Positions 47,854-57,735 are shown, numbered from the stretch's first letter. The stretch: 64,000 bases of DNA from Sphingobacteriales bacterium 39-19 (GCA_001898465.1 MKTX01000005.1:1-64000); one strand, 5' to 3'. The notes: generated by a model not told the origin, from the letters alone. A program made the numbers and translations.

Positions 47854-48951
47854 TTATTTGGGTGCTGTTTTGTAAATATAAAAAGCAAGCAAGCCAAATA
47901 CCAAGTTAGGCGTCCAGGCGGCCAGTAAAGGCGAGAAACTGCCTTTGGTTGCAAATACCACACTAAAGCGGCTGAATAAAATATAAGTTACACTCAATAA
48001 CACGCCAATGGCAATATGCGCTCCGCTTCCTCCTCTTACTTTACGGGAGGCAAGCGCCATACCTATTACCGTTAAAATGATTACTGATACCGGGATGGCA
48101 TCCCGGTTATACCGCTCTACCAATAAATCATTCAACCCTTCTGAGCCTCTTAATCGTTCATTTTCTATATAGGCATCTAATTGCCGGGTAGGCATTTGAT
48201 CTTTTAAATATTCATCTTTACGAAGATCAATGGGTTTAAAATTATAATTCATCAGCAACTGCCGGGCATGGCTTACCTGTTCGGAAATAGGAAATATTTT
48301 CCTTTCTACAGCATTGCTCAATCGCCATTTTAAACTGGACGTGTCCCAATTAAATGTAGAGGCCCTTAAATTATAAAGCAGTTTACTGCTGTCATCAAAT
48401 TTTTGATAAAAAAATCCATTCCCTGTTTTGGTAACGGTATCGTAACCCCGGATGCCTACATATGCATTTTTATCTACTTTAAAATACAGGTTTTGTATAT
48501 AACTCTTATTGGTATTAAGCATACCCCTGTTTACATCAATATAGGTTTTACTAAAATCGCCATATTTCATATTGGCTTTGGGTACTACATATTGATACCC
48601 CATCCATAATATGCCTGCCAGGATAAAGGCGCCGGCCATATATGGAACCAACATGCGCCTGAAACTGGTGCCGCTGCTTAGTATGGCAATTATTTCTGAC
48701 CGGCCGGCCATTTTGGATGTAAAATAAATTACCGATAAAAAAACAAATAAAGGAAACAGCATGGCATCAATACGAGGTATAAACCCAATATAATATTGAG
48801 AAAAAATTTGCCATGCAGAAAGATTCGCTTTTACAAAATCATCGGTTTTCTCACTTATATCTACTACTACTATAATTACGGTAAATAAAATAATACAGAA
48901 AAAAAAGGTAGTAAGAAACTTACCCAATATGTATTGATCTATTTTTTTCAT
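47854..48951 (-). CDS. LptF/LptG-family LPS export permease
   Basis: 365 residues with the YjgP/YjgQ layout: three membrane segments at the N-terminus (TTFFFCIILFTVIIVVVD, IDAMLFPLFVFLSVIYF, and one near 105-125), a periplasmic jelly roll (~130-260), and three segments at the end (VSVIILTVIGMALASRKVRGG onward). Together with LptB and a partner permease it extracts lipopolysaccharide from the inner membrane. LptF and LptG cannot be told apart here, and no second permease is adjacent. It follows the YhiN-like gene by 19 nt, probably in the map operon. Confidence 0.85.
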   Translation of the reverse strand: MKKIDQYILGKFLTTFFFCIILFTVIIVVVDISEKTDDFVKANLSAWQIFSQYYIGFIPRIDAMLFPLFVFLSVIYFTSKMAGRSEIIAILSSGTSFRRMLVPYMAGAFILAGILWMGYQYVVPKANMKYGDFSKTYIDVNRGMLNTNKSYIQNLYFKVDKNAYVGIRGYDTVTKTGNGFFYQKFDDSSKLLYNLRASTFNWDTSSLKWRLSNAVERKIFPISEQVSHARQLLMNYNFKPIDLRKDEYLKDQMPTRQLDAYIENERLRGSEGLNDLLVERYNRDAIPVSVIILTVIGMALASRKVRGGSGAHIAIGVLLSVTYILFSRFSVVFATKGSFSPLLAAWTPNLVFGLLAFYIYKTAPK

Positions 48952-48970
48952 TACTGGCCTGAAAGATAAT

Positions 48971-50227
48971 TTAATTATTGCTCCCGTTATTTTTCATTTC
49001 GTTAAAAGTAGCCATACTATTTGCTGCTATCCAGCCACTGGTCCATGCATGCTGAAAATTAAACCCTCCGGTAATGCCATCAACATCTAAAATTTCGCCG
49101 GCAAAATAGAGGCCCGGTATAATCTTACTTTGCATGGTATGGGCATCTACTTCACTTAAATCAATACCTCCTGCGGTTACAAATTCTTCTTTAAAAGTAG
49201 TTTTCCCCCGGATAACAATAGCATAATTACATATATTTTTTGCCAATAGATTTTGCCTTTTTGCCGGTACATCAGCCCAGCGGATTGACGTATCCAGGCC
49301 CGATTCCCGTATTAAAAATTCCCATAGCCTTGCCGGTAAATCAAATGGGTTTTTATTTATTAATTTTTGCCCGGCCCTTTCAAAACGTAATTGCTGCAAT
49401 TTCTCTATGGCTGTATTTTCATTTAATGAAGGATACCAATTGACCGATATTGTAAAATCATATTTTTTTTCTGCCAGTATACGGGCTCCCCAGGCACTTA
49501 ATTTCAAAATTGCCGGTCCGCTCAGTCCCCAATGGGTAATCAGGATGGCGCCCCTTTGCTGAAGCGGGGTTCCGTTTATTTTTACCTGGGCCTGGCTTAC
49601 CACAATTCCCATCAGGCTTGTAATTTTTTTTTCTCTTGCATTAAAGGTAAATAAAGAGGGTACCGGCATTTGTATATGATGACCTAAAGCCGTAAGAAAA
49701 TTAAATTTTTCAGCATTTGCAAAACCGCCACAGGCAACACAAACAAAATCTGCTTGTAGTATTACCTGGTTTTGCATTTCTACTGTAAATATACCGGACT
49801 CCTTTTTCAAGGATTTCACTTCGGCATGGGTGCGAATTTCTACCTGGTATTTATTGGCTTCGGCAACTAGGCATGCAATAATGGTTTGCGCATCATTTGT
49901 AACCGGGAACATGCGGCCATCCGGCTCTGTATGCAGGTGTACCCCTCTTTCTAAAAACCATTGGATGGTATCGGGTGTAAAAAATTGATGAAAAGATTTC
50001 TTTACAAAAGAAGCGCCCCTGGGATAATTTTTAACCATTTCGGCAATACTAAAACAGGCATGTGTTACATTGCAGCGGCCCCCTCCACTTACTTTTACTT
50101 TGGATAAAAGCTTTTGTGTTTTTTCTAAAATAATCACTTGCCATTCCGGTTGCCTGCGGGCTGCATTAATGGCGCAAAAAAAACCGGCAGCACCTCCTCC
50201 AATTACCACAAGTGATTTTGTTTTCAT
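48971..50227 (-). CDS. YhiN/HI0933-family FAD-dependent oxidoreductase
   Basis: 418 residues. The dinucleotide-binding fold is VVIGGGAAGFFCAINAARR (residues 7-25), followed by KVKVSGGGRCNVTH, the HI0933-family signature. ADFVCVACGGFAN and the C-terminal GLYFAGEILDVDGITGGFNFQHAWTSGWIA complete the FAD site. Enzymes of this family are often called aminoacetone-oxidase-like, but the physiological substrate is not established. It lies 29 nt after map and 19 nt before the LptF/G gene. Confidence 0.87.
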   Translation of the reverse strand: MKTKSLVVIGGGAAGFFCAINAARRQPEWQVIILEKTQKLLSKVKVSGGGRCNVTHACFSIAEMVKNYPRGASFVKKSFHQFFTPDTIQWFLERGVHLHTEPDGRMFPVTNDAQTIIACLVAEANKYQVEIRTHAEVKSLKKESGIFTVEMQNQVILQADFVCVACGGFANAEKFNFLTALGHHIQMPVPSLFTFNAREKKITSLMGIVVSQAQVKINGTPLQQRGAILITHWGLSGPAILKLSAWGARILAEKKYDFTISVNWYPSLNENTAIEKLQQLRFERAGQKLINKNPFDLPARLWEFLIRESGLDTSIRWADVPAKRQNLLAKNICNYAIVIRGKTTFKEEFVTAGGIDLSEVDAHTMQSKIIPGLYFAGEILDVDGITGGFNFQHAWTSGWIAANSMATFNEMKNNGSNN

Positions 50228-50256
50228 GTATTGCTGCGAAATTAATTACAATTCGC

Positions 50257-51060
50257 TTAATCGTGGCACCAGCTCAGGTTGATATTGGCTCTTTCTGCTT
50301 TTTCAAGTTCGGCATACGAGGAAAGAATATCGGGGTCGCCGGTGGTAATACATACATCATGTTCAAAATGTGCCGAAGGTTTCCGGTCTTTTGTAAGTAC
50401 CGTCCAGCCGTCTTTTAAAAAATCTACATTTTTTGTACCCATATTGATCATCGGTTCAATTGCAAGTACCATCCCTTCTTTTAACTTTTCCCGGGTTCCT
50501 CTTTTTCCATAATTGGGTACTTGGGGGTCTTCGTGCAATTCACGGCCCAGGCCATGGCCTACCAGTTCTCTTACCACCCCATATCCATGTTGCTTTTCAG
50601 TAAATTCCTGGATGGCGTGAGCAATATCGCCAATCCTGTTTCCTTTTCGGGCTTTATCAATACCGAGGTATAACGATTGCTTGGTTACTTTAAGCAGTTT
50701 TTTTACTTCATCACTTACTTTTCCTATTGCATAAGTATAGGCACTATCACCATGAAATCCATTTTTATAAACGCCTATATCCAGTGAAATAATATCCCCC
50801 TCTTTTAATACATACGAGCCGGGGAAACCGTGTACAACCGCTTCATTTACCGATATGCAGGTAGCTGCCGGAAACCCGCCATAATTTTTAAAAGATGGGA
50901 GACCCCCGTTATCTAAAATAAAGGTTTCTACCCAATCATTTACCTGCTGGGTAGTGATGCCCGGTTTTAACTGAGCCGCGGCAACAGCATGGGCACTGCC
51001 TACCAGCAGGCAGCTGTGGCGCATTATTTCTATTTCTTCTTTTGTTTTATATTGAATCAT
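50257..51060 (-). CDS. map: Methionine aminopeptidase type I
   Basis: 267 residues. The pita-bread fold is evident from SVNEAVVHGFPG, DIGVYKNGFHGDSAYTYAIG (metal-ligand Asp pair), GHGLGRELHEDPQVPNYG (His) and GMVLAIEPMINMG (Glu). It removes the initiator Met from nascent proteins. It follows secY in the usual spc order, but the expected next genes (infA, rpmJ, rpsM, rpsK, rpsD, rpoA, rplQ) are absent and a YhiN-like gene follows instead. An N-terminal zinc-finger extension is lacking. Confidence 0.95.
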   Translation of the reverse strand: MIQYKTKEEIEIMRHSCLLVGSAHAVAAAQLKPGITTQQVNDWVETFILDNGGLPSFKNYGGFPAATCISVNEAVVHGFPGSYVLKEGDIISLDIGVYKNGFHGDSAYTYAIGKVSDEVKKLLKVTKQSLYLGIDKARKGNRIGDIAHAIQEFTEKQHGYGVVRELVGHGLGRELHEDPQVPNYGKRGTREKLKEGMVLAIEPMINMGTKNVDFLKDGWTVLTKDRKPSAHFEHDVCITTGDPDILSSYAELEKAERANINLSWCHD

Positions 51061-51080
51061 TGTATCACCATCTTAAAATA

Positions 51081-51109
51081 TAAACCCTAACGAAGAACGT
51101 CAGGGTTTA
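51081..51109 (-). terminator. Hairpin between secY and map, weak terminator or processing site
   Basis: A 12-bp stem with one mismatch (taaaccctaacg 51081-51092 / cgtcagggttta 51098-51109) is followed on the minus strand by TATTTTAAG. Its U-tract is poor, so read-through into map is likely. Confidence 0.5.
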
Positions 51110-51132
51110 CAAAAATGAATTTATTTATTTTT

Positions 51133-52479
51133 TTACATGCCGGAAGGAATACCCGCCCTGCCTGCTAACCTGGCGCCACCACTCATTAAGCCATCGTACT
51201 GGCGCATGAGCAATTGGGTTTCTATTTGCTGTAGGGTATCTAAAATTACACCTACCATAATCAATAATGAAGTTCCGCCATAAAAAGTTGCAAAATTATA
51301 TTGCATCCCTACAAATGCCAGTTCTACTAAACCCGGTAAAATACCCACCAGTGCCAGTAAGATAGCGCCCGGGAATGTGATCCTATCCATAATGGTACCA
51401 ATATAATCAGCTGTATCCTTTCCGGGTTTTACACCGGGAATAAAGCCGTTATTTCGTTTTAGTTCATCGGCCATTTGTTTGGGATTAAATATAAGCGCTG
51501 TGTACAGGAATGTAAATGCAATTACACATCCACTATACACCAGCATATAAACCCCATTCGTATGATCGGTAAAATAGCGTGCCCACCCGCTATTGGTAAA
51601 GCCGGTAAGGAAGGTTGGTAAAAACAGGATTGCCTGGGCAAAGATGATAGGCATTACACCAGAAGCATTTACTTTTAATGGTAAGAAGTTCCGGGCTCCG
51701 CCAAATTGCCTGTTGCCTACTATTTGTTTGGCATAATTCACAGGTACTTTACGGGTTCCTTGTACCAGCAATATTAAACCTAATATTACGATGATAAGGA
51801 ATAAGATTTCTAATAAGAGAATTAAAAGGCCTCTTGCGCCACCATCGGCGGTTCGTGAGCTCCACTCTTGCATAAATGCCTGTGGTAAACGAGCCAGGAT
51901 TCCGATCATGATGATAATAGAAGTACCATTGCCTAATCCTTTATCCGTAATTTTTTCACCCAGCCACATTACAAACAATGTTCCCACGGTAAGTAATATC
52001 ACGGTAGAAATCCAGAAGAAAGCGCCATAAGCCGGTATCAGGGCTCCAGCATTTGCCGGGCTTTTCAAATAGCCGATATAGGCTGCCGCCTGGAAAACCG
52101 TTACGATTACAGTAAGGTAACGGGTCCACTGGTTAATTTTGTTCCTGCCACTTTCACCTTCCTTTTGCACTTTGGCCATTTGAGGAATCAGGATGGTAAC
52201 CAATTGCATAAAGATAGATGCCGAGATATAGGGCATAATACCCAGGGCAAATATAGAAGCCTTGGAAAAAGCGCCTCCCACAAAGGCATCCAGTAAGCCC
52301 AGCATACCACTACCTTGTGTGCTGGCGTGCAGGGCATCTAATTTATTGGGGTCAATACCGGGTAAAACGATGAATGATCCTAAGCGATAAACAAAAAGAA
52401 GGATCAAGGTGTAAATTATTTTACTCCGTAATTCTTCGATGCTCCAGATATTCTTAAGTGTTGTTATGAATTTTTTCAC
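51133..52479 (-). CDS. secY: Preprotein translocase subunit SecY
   Basis: 448 residues with ten membrane segments. IYTLILLFVYRLGSFIVLPGID at TM1, the plug region, MPYISASIFMQLV at TM2, and NPKQMADELKRNNGFIPGVKPG, the cytosolic C5-type loop that contacts SecA and the ribosome, are all recognisable. It forms the channel of the Sec translocon with SecE and SecG. A terminator-like hairpin lies between rplO and this start. Confidence 0.97.
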   Translation of the reverse strand: MKKFITTLKNIWSIEELRSKIIYTLILLFVYRLGSFIVLPGIDPNKLDALHASTQGSGMLGLLDAFVGGAFSKASIFALGIMPYISASIFMQLVTILIPQMAKVQKEGESGRNKINQWTRYLTVIVTVFQAAAYIGYLKSPANAGALIPAYGAFFWISTVILLTVGTLFVMWLGEKITDKGLGNGTSIIIMIGILARLPQAFMQEWSSRTADGGARGLLILLLEILFLIIVILGLILLVQGTRKVPVNYAKQIVGNRQFGGARNFLPLKVNASGVMPIIFAQAILFLPTFLTGFTNSGWARYFTDHTNGVYMLVYSGCVIAFTFLYTALIFNPKQMADELKRNNGFIPGVKPGKDTADYIGTIMDRITFPGAILLALVGILPGLVELAFVGMQYNFATFYGGTSLLIMVGVILDTLQQIETQLLMRQYDGLMSGGARLAGRAGIPSGM

Positions 52480-52518
52480 AGAATCAATGCTGTTTAAATG
52501 TTCCTCTAAAAAGTAAAA

Positions 52519-52539
52519 AACGCATTTTTAAAATGCGTT
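52519..52539 (-). terminator. Intra-operon terminator-like hairpin between rplO and secY
   Basis: A perfect 9-bp stem (aacgcattt 52519-52527 / aaatgcgtt 52531-52539) with a 3-nt loop is followed on the minus strand by TTTTTTACTTTTT. It fits an intrinsic terminator that would lower secY-map expression relative to the ribosomal genes. Confidence 0.7.
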
Positions 52540-52555
52540 GGCAAATATCGGCAAA

Positions 52556-53005
52556 TTATTTTACTATTTCTACCGTACCGCCTGCGGCTTCAATGGTAGA
52601 TTTTGCTTTTTGGCTCATGGCGTTCACTCTAAAGCTATATTTACCTTTAATTTCACCGTTACCCAAAATTTTAATTCTATCGTTTTGGCTAATTAACCCG
52701 TTGATATACAAATTTTCGGGTGTTATTTCCGTAAAATTATATTTTTCAGCCAGGTGATCAATATGCCCCAGGTTGAAAACTTTATATTCTACACGGTTGA
52801 TATTTTTAAACCCACGTTTTGGAATACGGCGCTGGATAGGCATCTGCCCGCCTTCGTGTGCTTTTTTGCTTTTATAACCGGCACGGCTTTGTCCGCCTTT
52901 ATTACCTTTAGTAGAAGTGCCTCCTTTACCGCTCGCTTCACCGCGGCCCAGGCGTTTGTCTTTGTGTGTAGCGCCTGTTGCAGGCTTTAATGTATGTAAT
53001 TTCAT
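52556..53005 (-). CDS. rplO: 50S ribosomal protein L15
   Basis: 149 residues. The Gly/Lys-rich N-terminal arm (KRLGRGEASGKGGTSTKGNKGGQSRAG) and QMPIQRRIPKRGFKN are diagnostic of L15. It binds 23S rRNA late in large-subunit assembly. It sits between rpmD and secY in the normal spc order. The gap to rpmD (76 nt plus) contains a GC-rich hairpin gccccgaa/ttcggggc at 53028-53047. Confidence 0.96.
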   Translation of the reverse strand: MKLHTLKPATGATHKDKRLGRGEASGKGGTSTKGNKGGQSRAGYKSKKAHEGGQMPIQRRIPKRGFKNINRVEYKVFNLGHIDHLAEKYNFTEITPENLYINGLISQNDRIKILGNGEIKGKYSFRVNAMSQKAKSTIEAAGGTVEIVK

Positions 53006-53027
53006 TTTGCTTTTATTTTAAACTTAC

Positions 53028-53047
53028 GCCCCGAAAGCATTCGGGGC
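53028..53047 (-). other. Stable hairpin between rpmD and rplO
   Basis: A perfect 8-bp GC-rich stem gccccgaa (53028-53035) / ttcggggc (53040-53047) with a 4-nt loop. There is no T-run after it on the minus strand, so it is more likely an mRNA structural or processing element than a terminator. Confidence 0.5.
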
Positions 53048-53081
53048 TCGCATTAAAAAATTATTTTTTTTAAGAACAGGA

Positions 53082-53264
53082 TTATTTACTTTCTTCCACT
53101 TTTACCAGGTGGTTTACTTTGGTAACCATGCCCAATATTTGCGGGGTAGCTTCCAATTCTACACTGGCGTTTAGTTTTTTTAAACCCAATGCCAGCATGG
53201 TGCGTTTTTGACGCTCCGGCCTGTCAATTACACTTTTTACTTGAGTTACTTTAATTTTTTTCAT
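53082..53264 (-). CDS. rpmD: 50S ribosomal protein L30
   Basis: 60 residues from the ATG at 53264 (MKKIKVTQVKSVIDRPERQK), the usual L30 start and length. The ORF track adds eight codons (MKRCKFIR) that are not L30-like. LGLKKLNASVELEATPQILGMVTKVNHLVKVEE is the conserved core. It binds 23S rRNA domain II. It lies between rpsE and rplO. Confidence 0.95.
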   Translation of the reverse strand: MKKIKVTQVKSVIDRPERQKRTMLALGLKKLNASVELEATPQILGMVTKVNHLVKVEESK

Positions 53265-53315
53265 CCTAATAAATTTACAGCGCTTCACTAAATCATTTAG
53301 CGTAGCATGCTTAGA

Positions 53316-53834
53316 TTATCCGTTAAAAACTTTTTTCAAAGAAATATTGCGCACTTTTGACACAGCAATGGGTTCACGCAAAGTAGCCAACGCTTTGATG
53401 GTTGCTTTTACCACATTGTGCGGATTGGCAGAGCCCAGGCTTTTAGCCAGCACATCGGTAATGCCTGCACTTTCTAATACAGCACGCATACTGCCTCCTG
53501 CAATAACACCCGTACCGGCAGCGGCTGGTTTTATTAAAACTTTAGCAGCGCCATCTTTTACGTATTGATCGTGCGGAATGGTACCATGCATAACAGGAAC
53601 TTTAATAAGGTTCTTTTTAGCATCTTCAATTCCTTTGGTAATGGCTTCCTGCACTTCTTTTGCTTTACCCAGGCCATGGCCTACCACGCCCGCTTCATTA
53701 CCTACTACTACCAGGGCAGAAAAGCTAAATGCACGGCCGCCTTTGGTCGTTTTTACCACACGATTAATAGCCACTACCTTTTCTTTAAGTTCCAGGTCTC
53801 CGGCTTTTATTTTGTTAGAAATTACGTTTGACAT
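53316..53834 (-). CDS. rpsE: 30S ribosomal protein S5
   Basis: 172 residues. The double-stranded RNA-binding-like S5 N-domain ([32 protein letters not shown]) and C-domain ([23 protein letters not shown]) are intact. S5 contributes to mRNA entry-channel accuracy. It lies between rplR and rpmD. Confidence 0.97.
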   Translation of the reverse strand: MSNVISNKIKAGDLELKEKVVAINRVVKTTKGGRAFSFSALVVVGNEAGVVGHGLGKAKEVQEAITKGIEDAKKNLIKVPVMHGTIPHDQYVKDGAAKVLIKPAAAGTGVIAGGSMRAVLESAGITDVLAKSLGSANPHNVVKATIKALATLREPIAVSKVRNISLKKVFNG

Positions 53835-53866
53835 TATTTCGTTTTACGATGATTAGTTAGTGTATA

Positions 53867-54223
53867 TTAAAATTCCAATCCGCCTTCTCTTGCGCCTTCT
53901 GCTACTGCTTTTACCCGGCCATGATAGATATATCCGTTACGGTCGAATATCACTTTTTTTATGCCCAGTTCCCCGGCTTTACGGGCAATAGCTTCACCCA
54001 CCATTTTGCTTTTATCAATCTTTGCCACTTTTTGTGCAGTAATATCGGCTTGTTTTGATGAAGCGGCTGCCAGGGTGGCGCCATTGCTATCATCAATCAA
54101 TTGTACATAAATATCCGTATTGCTTCTAAACACACTTAGGCGTGGTGCTGCAGGCGTACCGCTTATTTTTTTACGGATACGAAATTTAATTTTTTGTCTT
54201 GCACTTGCTTTTTTGTTGCTCAT
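53867..54223 (-). CDS. rplR: 50S ribosomal protein L18
   Basis: 118 residues with the expected basic N-terminus and [18 protein letters not shown], ending [25 protein letters not shown]. It binds 5S rRNA at the central protuberance. It is placed between rplF and rpsE as in most bacteria. Confidence 0.97.
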   Translation of the reverse strand: MSNKKASARQKIKFRIRKKISGTPAAPRLSVFRSNTDIYVQLIDDSNGATLAAASSKQADITAQKVAKIDKSKMVGEAIARKAGELGIKKVIFDRNGYIYHGRVKAVAEGAREGGLEF

Positions 54224-54273
54224 TTTATTATTTTTTATTCCCGATACTGCCGGAAATTAATTTGAATGATTTA

Positions 54274-54828
54274 TTATTTACCTGCTGATTTACCTGCTTT
54301 TCTTCTCAATACTTCGCCTACAAATTTCACCCCTTTCCCTTTATATGGTTCCGGCTTACGTAAGCTGCGTATTTTAGCACATACCTGACCCAGCAATTGT
54401 TTATCGATGCTTTCTAAAGTTATAACCGGGTTTTTACCTTTTTCCTGGGCGGTTACTACTTTTATTTCTTTTGGCAAATCAAAAATAATATTGTGAGAAT
54501 ATCCCAATGCAAGGTCTAAAACATTACCCTGGTTTGCGGCTTTGTAACCTACCCCTACCAATTCCAGTTCTTTTTTAAACCCTTCTGTTACCCCTTGTAC
54601 CATATTGCTGATCAAAGAACGGTATAGCCCGTGTAAAGCCCGGTGGCGTATTTGTTCTGTTGGCCTGATCAATTCTACGGTATTATCTTTTATTTCTACC
54701 TTAATATCCCGGTCAATCATTTGTTTCAATTCTCCTTTAGGCCCTTTCACCGATATTTCGTTATTCTTACCTACAGAAATGGTTACGCCATTGGGAACAT
54801 CTACAGGTTTTTTACCAATCCGACTCAT
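54274..54828 (-). CDS. rplF: 50S ribosomal protein L6
   Basis: 184 residues with both L6 folds: MSRIGKKPVDVPNGVTISV at the start and the C-terminal signature EPYKGKGVKFVGE. It binds near the sarcin-ricin loop. The 142-nt gap before it, after rpsH, is unusually long for this operon and contains only short imperfect stems (for example actgtat/atacagt at 54931-54959). Confidence 0.97.
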   Translation of the reverse strand: MSRIGKKPVDVPNGVTISVGKNNEISVKGPKGELKQMIDRDIKVEIKDNTVELIRPTEQIRHRALHGLYRSLISNMVQGVTEGFKKELELVGVGYKAANQGNVLDLALGYSHNIIFDLPKEIKVVTAQEKGKNPVITLESIDKQLLGQVCAKIRSLRKPEPYKGKGVKFVGEVLRRKAGKSAGK

Positions 54829-54970
54829 TGTAATTTGTTTTTGTTTATACGAACTTTAACTGAAAATGTATTTTTTTAGAGATTGTGTTCAGCCATGTAT
54901 AAAAGGCTTAATTGTCAATCTGTATAAAGCCACTGTATCCATTTTCAAAAAAAATACAGTCTTTTTTATT

Positions 54971-55369
54971 TTAATAAATATTACAAAGTACTTCTCCGCC
55001 TACATTTTGTGCTTTAGCTTCTTTATCGGTCATTACCCCTTTACTGGTAGAAACGATAGCAATGCCTAACCCGTTTTTCACCCTGCGGAAATCCTGGGGT
55101 TTAGAATAGGTACGCAACCCCGGGCGGCTTATGCGTTCCAGGCTTTGAATAACGGGCAATTTAGTAACCGCATTATATTTCAATGCAATTTTAATGATGC
55201 CTTGTTTATTATTTTCCTCAAACTTATACTTCAGGATATATCCTTTATCGTATAAAATTTCTGTGATGCGTTTTTTTAGATTGCTGGCAGGTATCTCCAC
55301 GATGCGGTGATTTGCCATTTGTGCATTTCTAATTCTTGTTAAATAATCTGCAATTGGATCAGTAACCAT
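54971..55369 (-). CDS. rpsH: 30S ribosomal protein S8
   Basis: 132 residues: DPIADYLTRIRNAQMANH, and the C-terminal GIAIVSTSKGVMTDKEAK rRNA-binding signature. S8 organises the 16S central domain and in E. coli represses the spc operon by binding mRNA near rplE. No matching site was identified by eye here. It lies between rpsN and rplF. Confidence 0.97.
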   Translation of the reverse strand: MVTDPIADYLTRIRNAQMANHRIVEIPASNLKKRITEILYDKGYILKYKFEENNKQGIIKIALKYNAVTKLPVIQSLERISRPGLRTYSKPQDFRRVKNGLGIAIVSTSKGVMTDKEAKAQNVGGEVLCNIY

Positions 55370-55459
55370 TGTTATGTTTAGTTAATTGATTTTAATAAAT
55401 TGTTTACAATGCGATATCCAGGTATTCGTACCGGGTACCAGGCGCTCAGCCCTTCTTTT

Positions 55460-55729
55460 TTACCAGCTCGCTTTTCTTACCCCTGGTATTTTACCCTGCA
55501 AAGCCATATCCCTGAACATGATGCGGCTCAATCCAAAATGGCGCATATAGCCTCTTGGACGTCCCGTAAGCTGGCAGCGGTTTTTAAGCCTTACCGGTGA
55601 TGCGTTTTTAGGGAGTGCATCCAGGGCTGCATAATCTCCTGCTGCTTTAAGGGCGGCCCTTTTTTCAGCATACTTTGCTACTGCCTTTTCTCTTTTTCTT
55701 TGCCTGGCTTCAATTGATTTTTTTGCCAT
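55460..55729 (-). CDS. rpsN: 30S ribosomal protein S14, zinc-free type
   Basis: 89 residues, the long form without CxxC zinc knuckles (a single Cys in [11 protein letters not shown]). The C-terminus [27 protein letters not shown] is canonical. Being the long zinc-independent form, it needs no Zur-type alternative under zinc limitation. It lies between rplE and rpsH. Confidence 0.97.
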   Translation of the reverse strand: MAKKSIEARQRKREKAVAKYAEKRAALKAAGDYAALDALPKNASPVRLKNRCQLTGRPRGYMRHFGLSRIMFRDMALQGKIPGVRKASW

Positions 55730-55783
55730 GTTATATGTTATTCTTTTTTAAAACCTACTTGCCGGGCAGGTAGTGTTTTTAAA

Positions 55784-56350
55784 TTATTTTTTTATGTTTT
55801 TAAAAGGCATGCCCAGTTCTTTCAACAATTCATATGCCTCTTCGTTTGTATTTGCTGTGGTTACGAAAGTGATATCCAGCCCGGTAATTTTATTTACTTT
55901 ATCAATATCAATTTCAGGAAAAATGATTTGCTCTGTTACACCCAGGGTATAGTTCCCACGGCCGTCAAATGCTTTATCGTTTATACCTTTAAAATCTCTT
56001 ACACGGGGTAGCGAAACAGAAACCAACCGGTCTAAAAATTCATACATTTTTACTCCCCTTAAAGTTACCCTGGCGCCAATGGGCATATTCTTACGTAACT
56101 TAAAGTTGGATATATCTTTTTTAGAATTTGTAGCCACTGCTTTTTGTCCGGTGATATTTGTTAATTCGTCAATAGCGATATCAATTAATTTTTTATCGTT
56201 AACGGCGCCATTTACACCCCGGTTAAGGCAAATTTTAGTAAGCCTTGGAGCCTGCATTACAGTTTTGTAACTGAATTTTTTCATTAATGCAGGTACTACT
56301 TCTTTTTTGTACTTATCTGCTAATCTTGCAGTGTTAATAGTTGTACTCAT
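55784..56350 (-). CDS. rplE: 50S ribosomal protein L5
   Basis: 188 residues. It shows [45 protein letters not shown] and [29 protein letters not shown]. It binds 5S rRNA and contacts P-site tRNA. Its ATG overlaps the rplX stop by one base (TAATG on the minus strand), so translation is probably coupled. Confidence 0.97.
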   Translation of the reverse strand: MSTTINTARLADKYKKEVVPALMKKFSYKTVMQAPRLTKICLNRGVNGAVNDKKLIDIAIDELTNITGQKAVATNSKKDISNFKLRKNMPIGARVTLRGVKMYEFLDRLVSVSLPRVRDFKGINDKAFDGRGNYTLGVTEQIIFPEIDIDKVNKITGLDITFVTTANTNEEAYELLKELGMPFKNIKK

Positions 56351-56688
56351 TATTTAATTACCTCCCCTGATTTTTTTGCTATACGAACTAGTTTACCATT
56401 TTCACGGTTACGCTTAATTTTACTTGGGCCACCACTCTTTGCATCCCAAAGCATCACATTACTGATGGCGATAGGCGCTTCTACTTTTACAATGCCCCCT
56501 TTTGTATTTTGAGCAGTTGGTTTTGTGTGCTTGGTTACAATATTTGCACCTTCTACCAATACCCTGGCTTTATCTACAATCACTTCTAAAACCTTGCGTG
56601 GTTTTTTAAGGTCTTTATCTTCACCGGTAATAACAACAACCAGGTCGCCTTTTTTAATGTTGAACTTGGGTTTAAATCTTGTACTCAT
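56350..56688 (-). CDS. rplX: 50S ribosomal protein L24
   Basis: 112 residues with the KOW motif near the start ([25 protein letters not shown]), then [23 protein letters not shown]. It initiates 50S assembly at the exit-tunnel end. The 120-nt gap to rplN upstream is longer than most in the operon and carries no gene. Confidence 0.97.
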   Translation of the reverse strand: MSTRFKPKFNIKKGDLVVVITGEDKDLKKPRKVLEVIVDKARVLVEGANIVTKHTKPTAQNTKGGIVKVEAPIAISNVMLWDAKSGGPSKIKRNRENGKLVRIAKKSGEVIK

Positions 56689-56808
56689 TGTATTTTTCTT
56701 TTAGCGCCTGTTTAATTTGCAGGTGCCTGTTTTACTTTTTGTTTTTGCTTTGTAACCCGTTTTCCGTTATATATTTCTGATAACAGGTAACGAGATGTAC
56801 AAACGCAT

Positions 56809-57177
56809 TTATAATACTTCGGGAGCCAGTGATATAATTTTCATATACCCCTTATCCCTAAGCTCACGGGCTACGGGGCCAAAAATACGGGTCCCCCGGG
56901 GCTCGTCAGCATTATTTAATAATACCACTGCATTGTCATCAAAGCGGATATAAGATCCATCTTTACGACGCAGTTTATTTTTAGTACGCACAATTACGGC
57001 CTTACTTACAGTTCCTTTTTTTACACCGGCAGCAGGCATGGCATCTTTTACGGTTACCACAATTTTATCACCGATCTTAGCGTAATCCTGGCCACTGTTT
57101 CCCAATACCCGGATACACAATACTTCTTTTGCACCGCTGTTATCTGCTACGTTTAACCTGCTTTCTTGCTGAATCAT
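56809..57177 (-). CDS. rplN: 50S ribosomal protein L14
   Basis: 122 residues, [26 protein letters not shown] being the invariant start, with [28 protein letters not shown] at the end. It joins bridge B8 between the subunits. It lies between rpsQ and rplX. Confidence 0.98.
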   Translation of the reverse strand: MIQQESRLNVADNSGAKEVLCIRVLGNSGQDYAKIGDKIVVTVKDAMPAAGVKKGTVSKAVIVRTKNKLRRKDGSYIRFDDNAVVLLNNADEPRGTRIFGPVARELRDKGYMKIISLAPEVL

Positions 57178-57225
57178 TTTATTATTTTTTACGTACCTTA
57201 TGGTACTTCGTACAAATAGTTAATA

Positions 57226-57501
57226 TTATTTTACTTTTTCAATTATTTCTACCAGCCTCCAACGCTTTGTTTTGCTGAGCGGGCGGGTTTCCATAATTCT
57301 TACGGTATCGCCAATGCTGCACTCATTCTTTTCATCATGTGCATGAAAACTGTTCGATTTTTTTACGAACTTACCATACAGCGGATGTTTTACTTTACGC
57401 TCTACCTTTACCGTAATAGATTTATCCATTTTATTGCTGGATACTACGCCGATCCTGGTTTTTCTTAAATTTCTTTCTACTGATGTGTTTGTTGCTTCCA
57501 T
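57226..57501 (-). CDS. rpsQ: 30S ribosomal protein S17
   Basis: 91 residues with [33 protein letters not shown] and the conserved [24 protein letters not shown] primary 16S-binding protein. It starts 21 nt after the rpmC stop. Confidence 0.97.
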   Translation of the reverse strand: MEATNTSVERNLRKTRIGVVSSNKMDKSITVKVERKVKHPLYGKFVKKSNSFHAHDEKNECSIGDTVRIMETRPLSKTKRWRLVEIIEKVK

Positions 57502-57522
57502 CTTTATCTTTTTATTGCAGGA

Positions 57523-57735
57523 TTATGCTCCGGCTGTTTGAGTTTTCTTTAATAAGGTTTTCAAGCGGGCTATATCTTTTCTTAAAGAACGAATACTTTG
57601 CGGGTTTTCAAGGGGAGCAATAGAATGTGCAATGCTCAGCTTTTTTAACCTTTGCTCATCTTCTTTAATCTTAGCAATGAGATCAGCTTCGTTAAGAGTA
57701 CTTATGCTTTGTAAAAAATCTATTTTTTTCGACAT
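57523..57735 (-). CDS. rpmC: 50S ribosomal protein L29
   Basis: 70 residues, two-helix L29 fold, with the diagnostic IRSLRKDIARLKTLLKKTQ near the C-terminus. It lies at the tunnel exit beside L23. Located between rplP and rpsQ. Confidence 0.95.
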   Translation of the reverse strand: MSKKIDFLQSISTLNEADLIAKIKEDEQRLKKLSIAHSIAPLENPQSIRSLRKDIARLKTLLKKTQTAGA

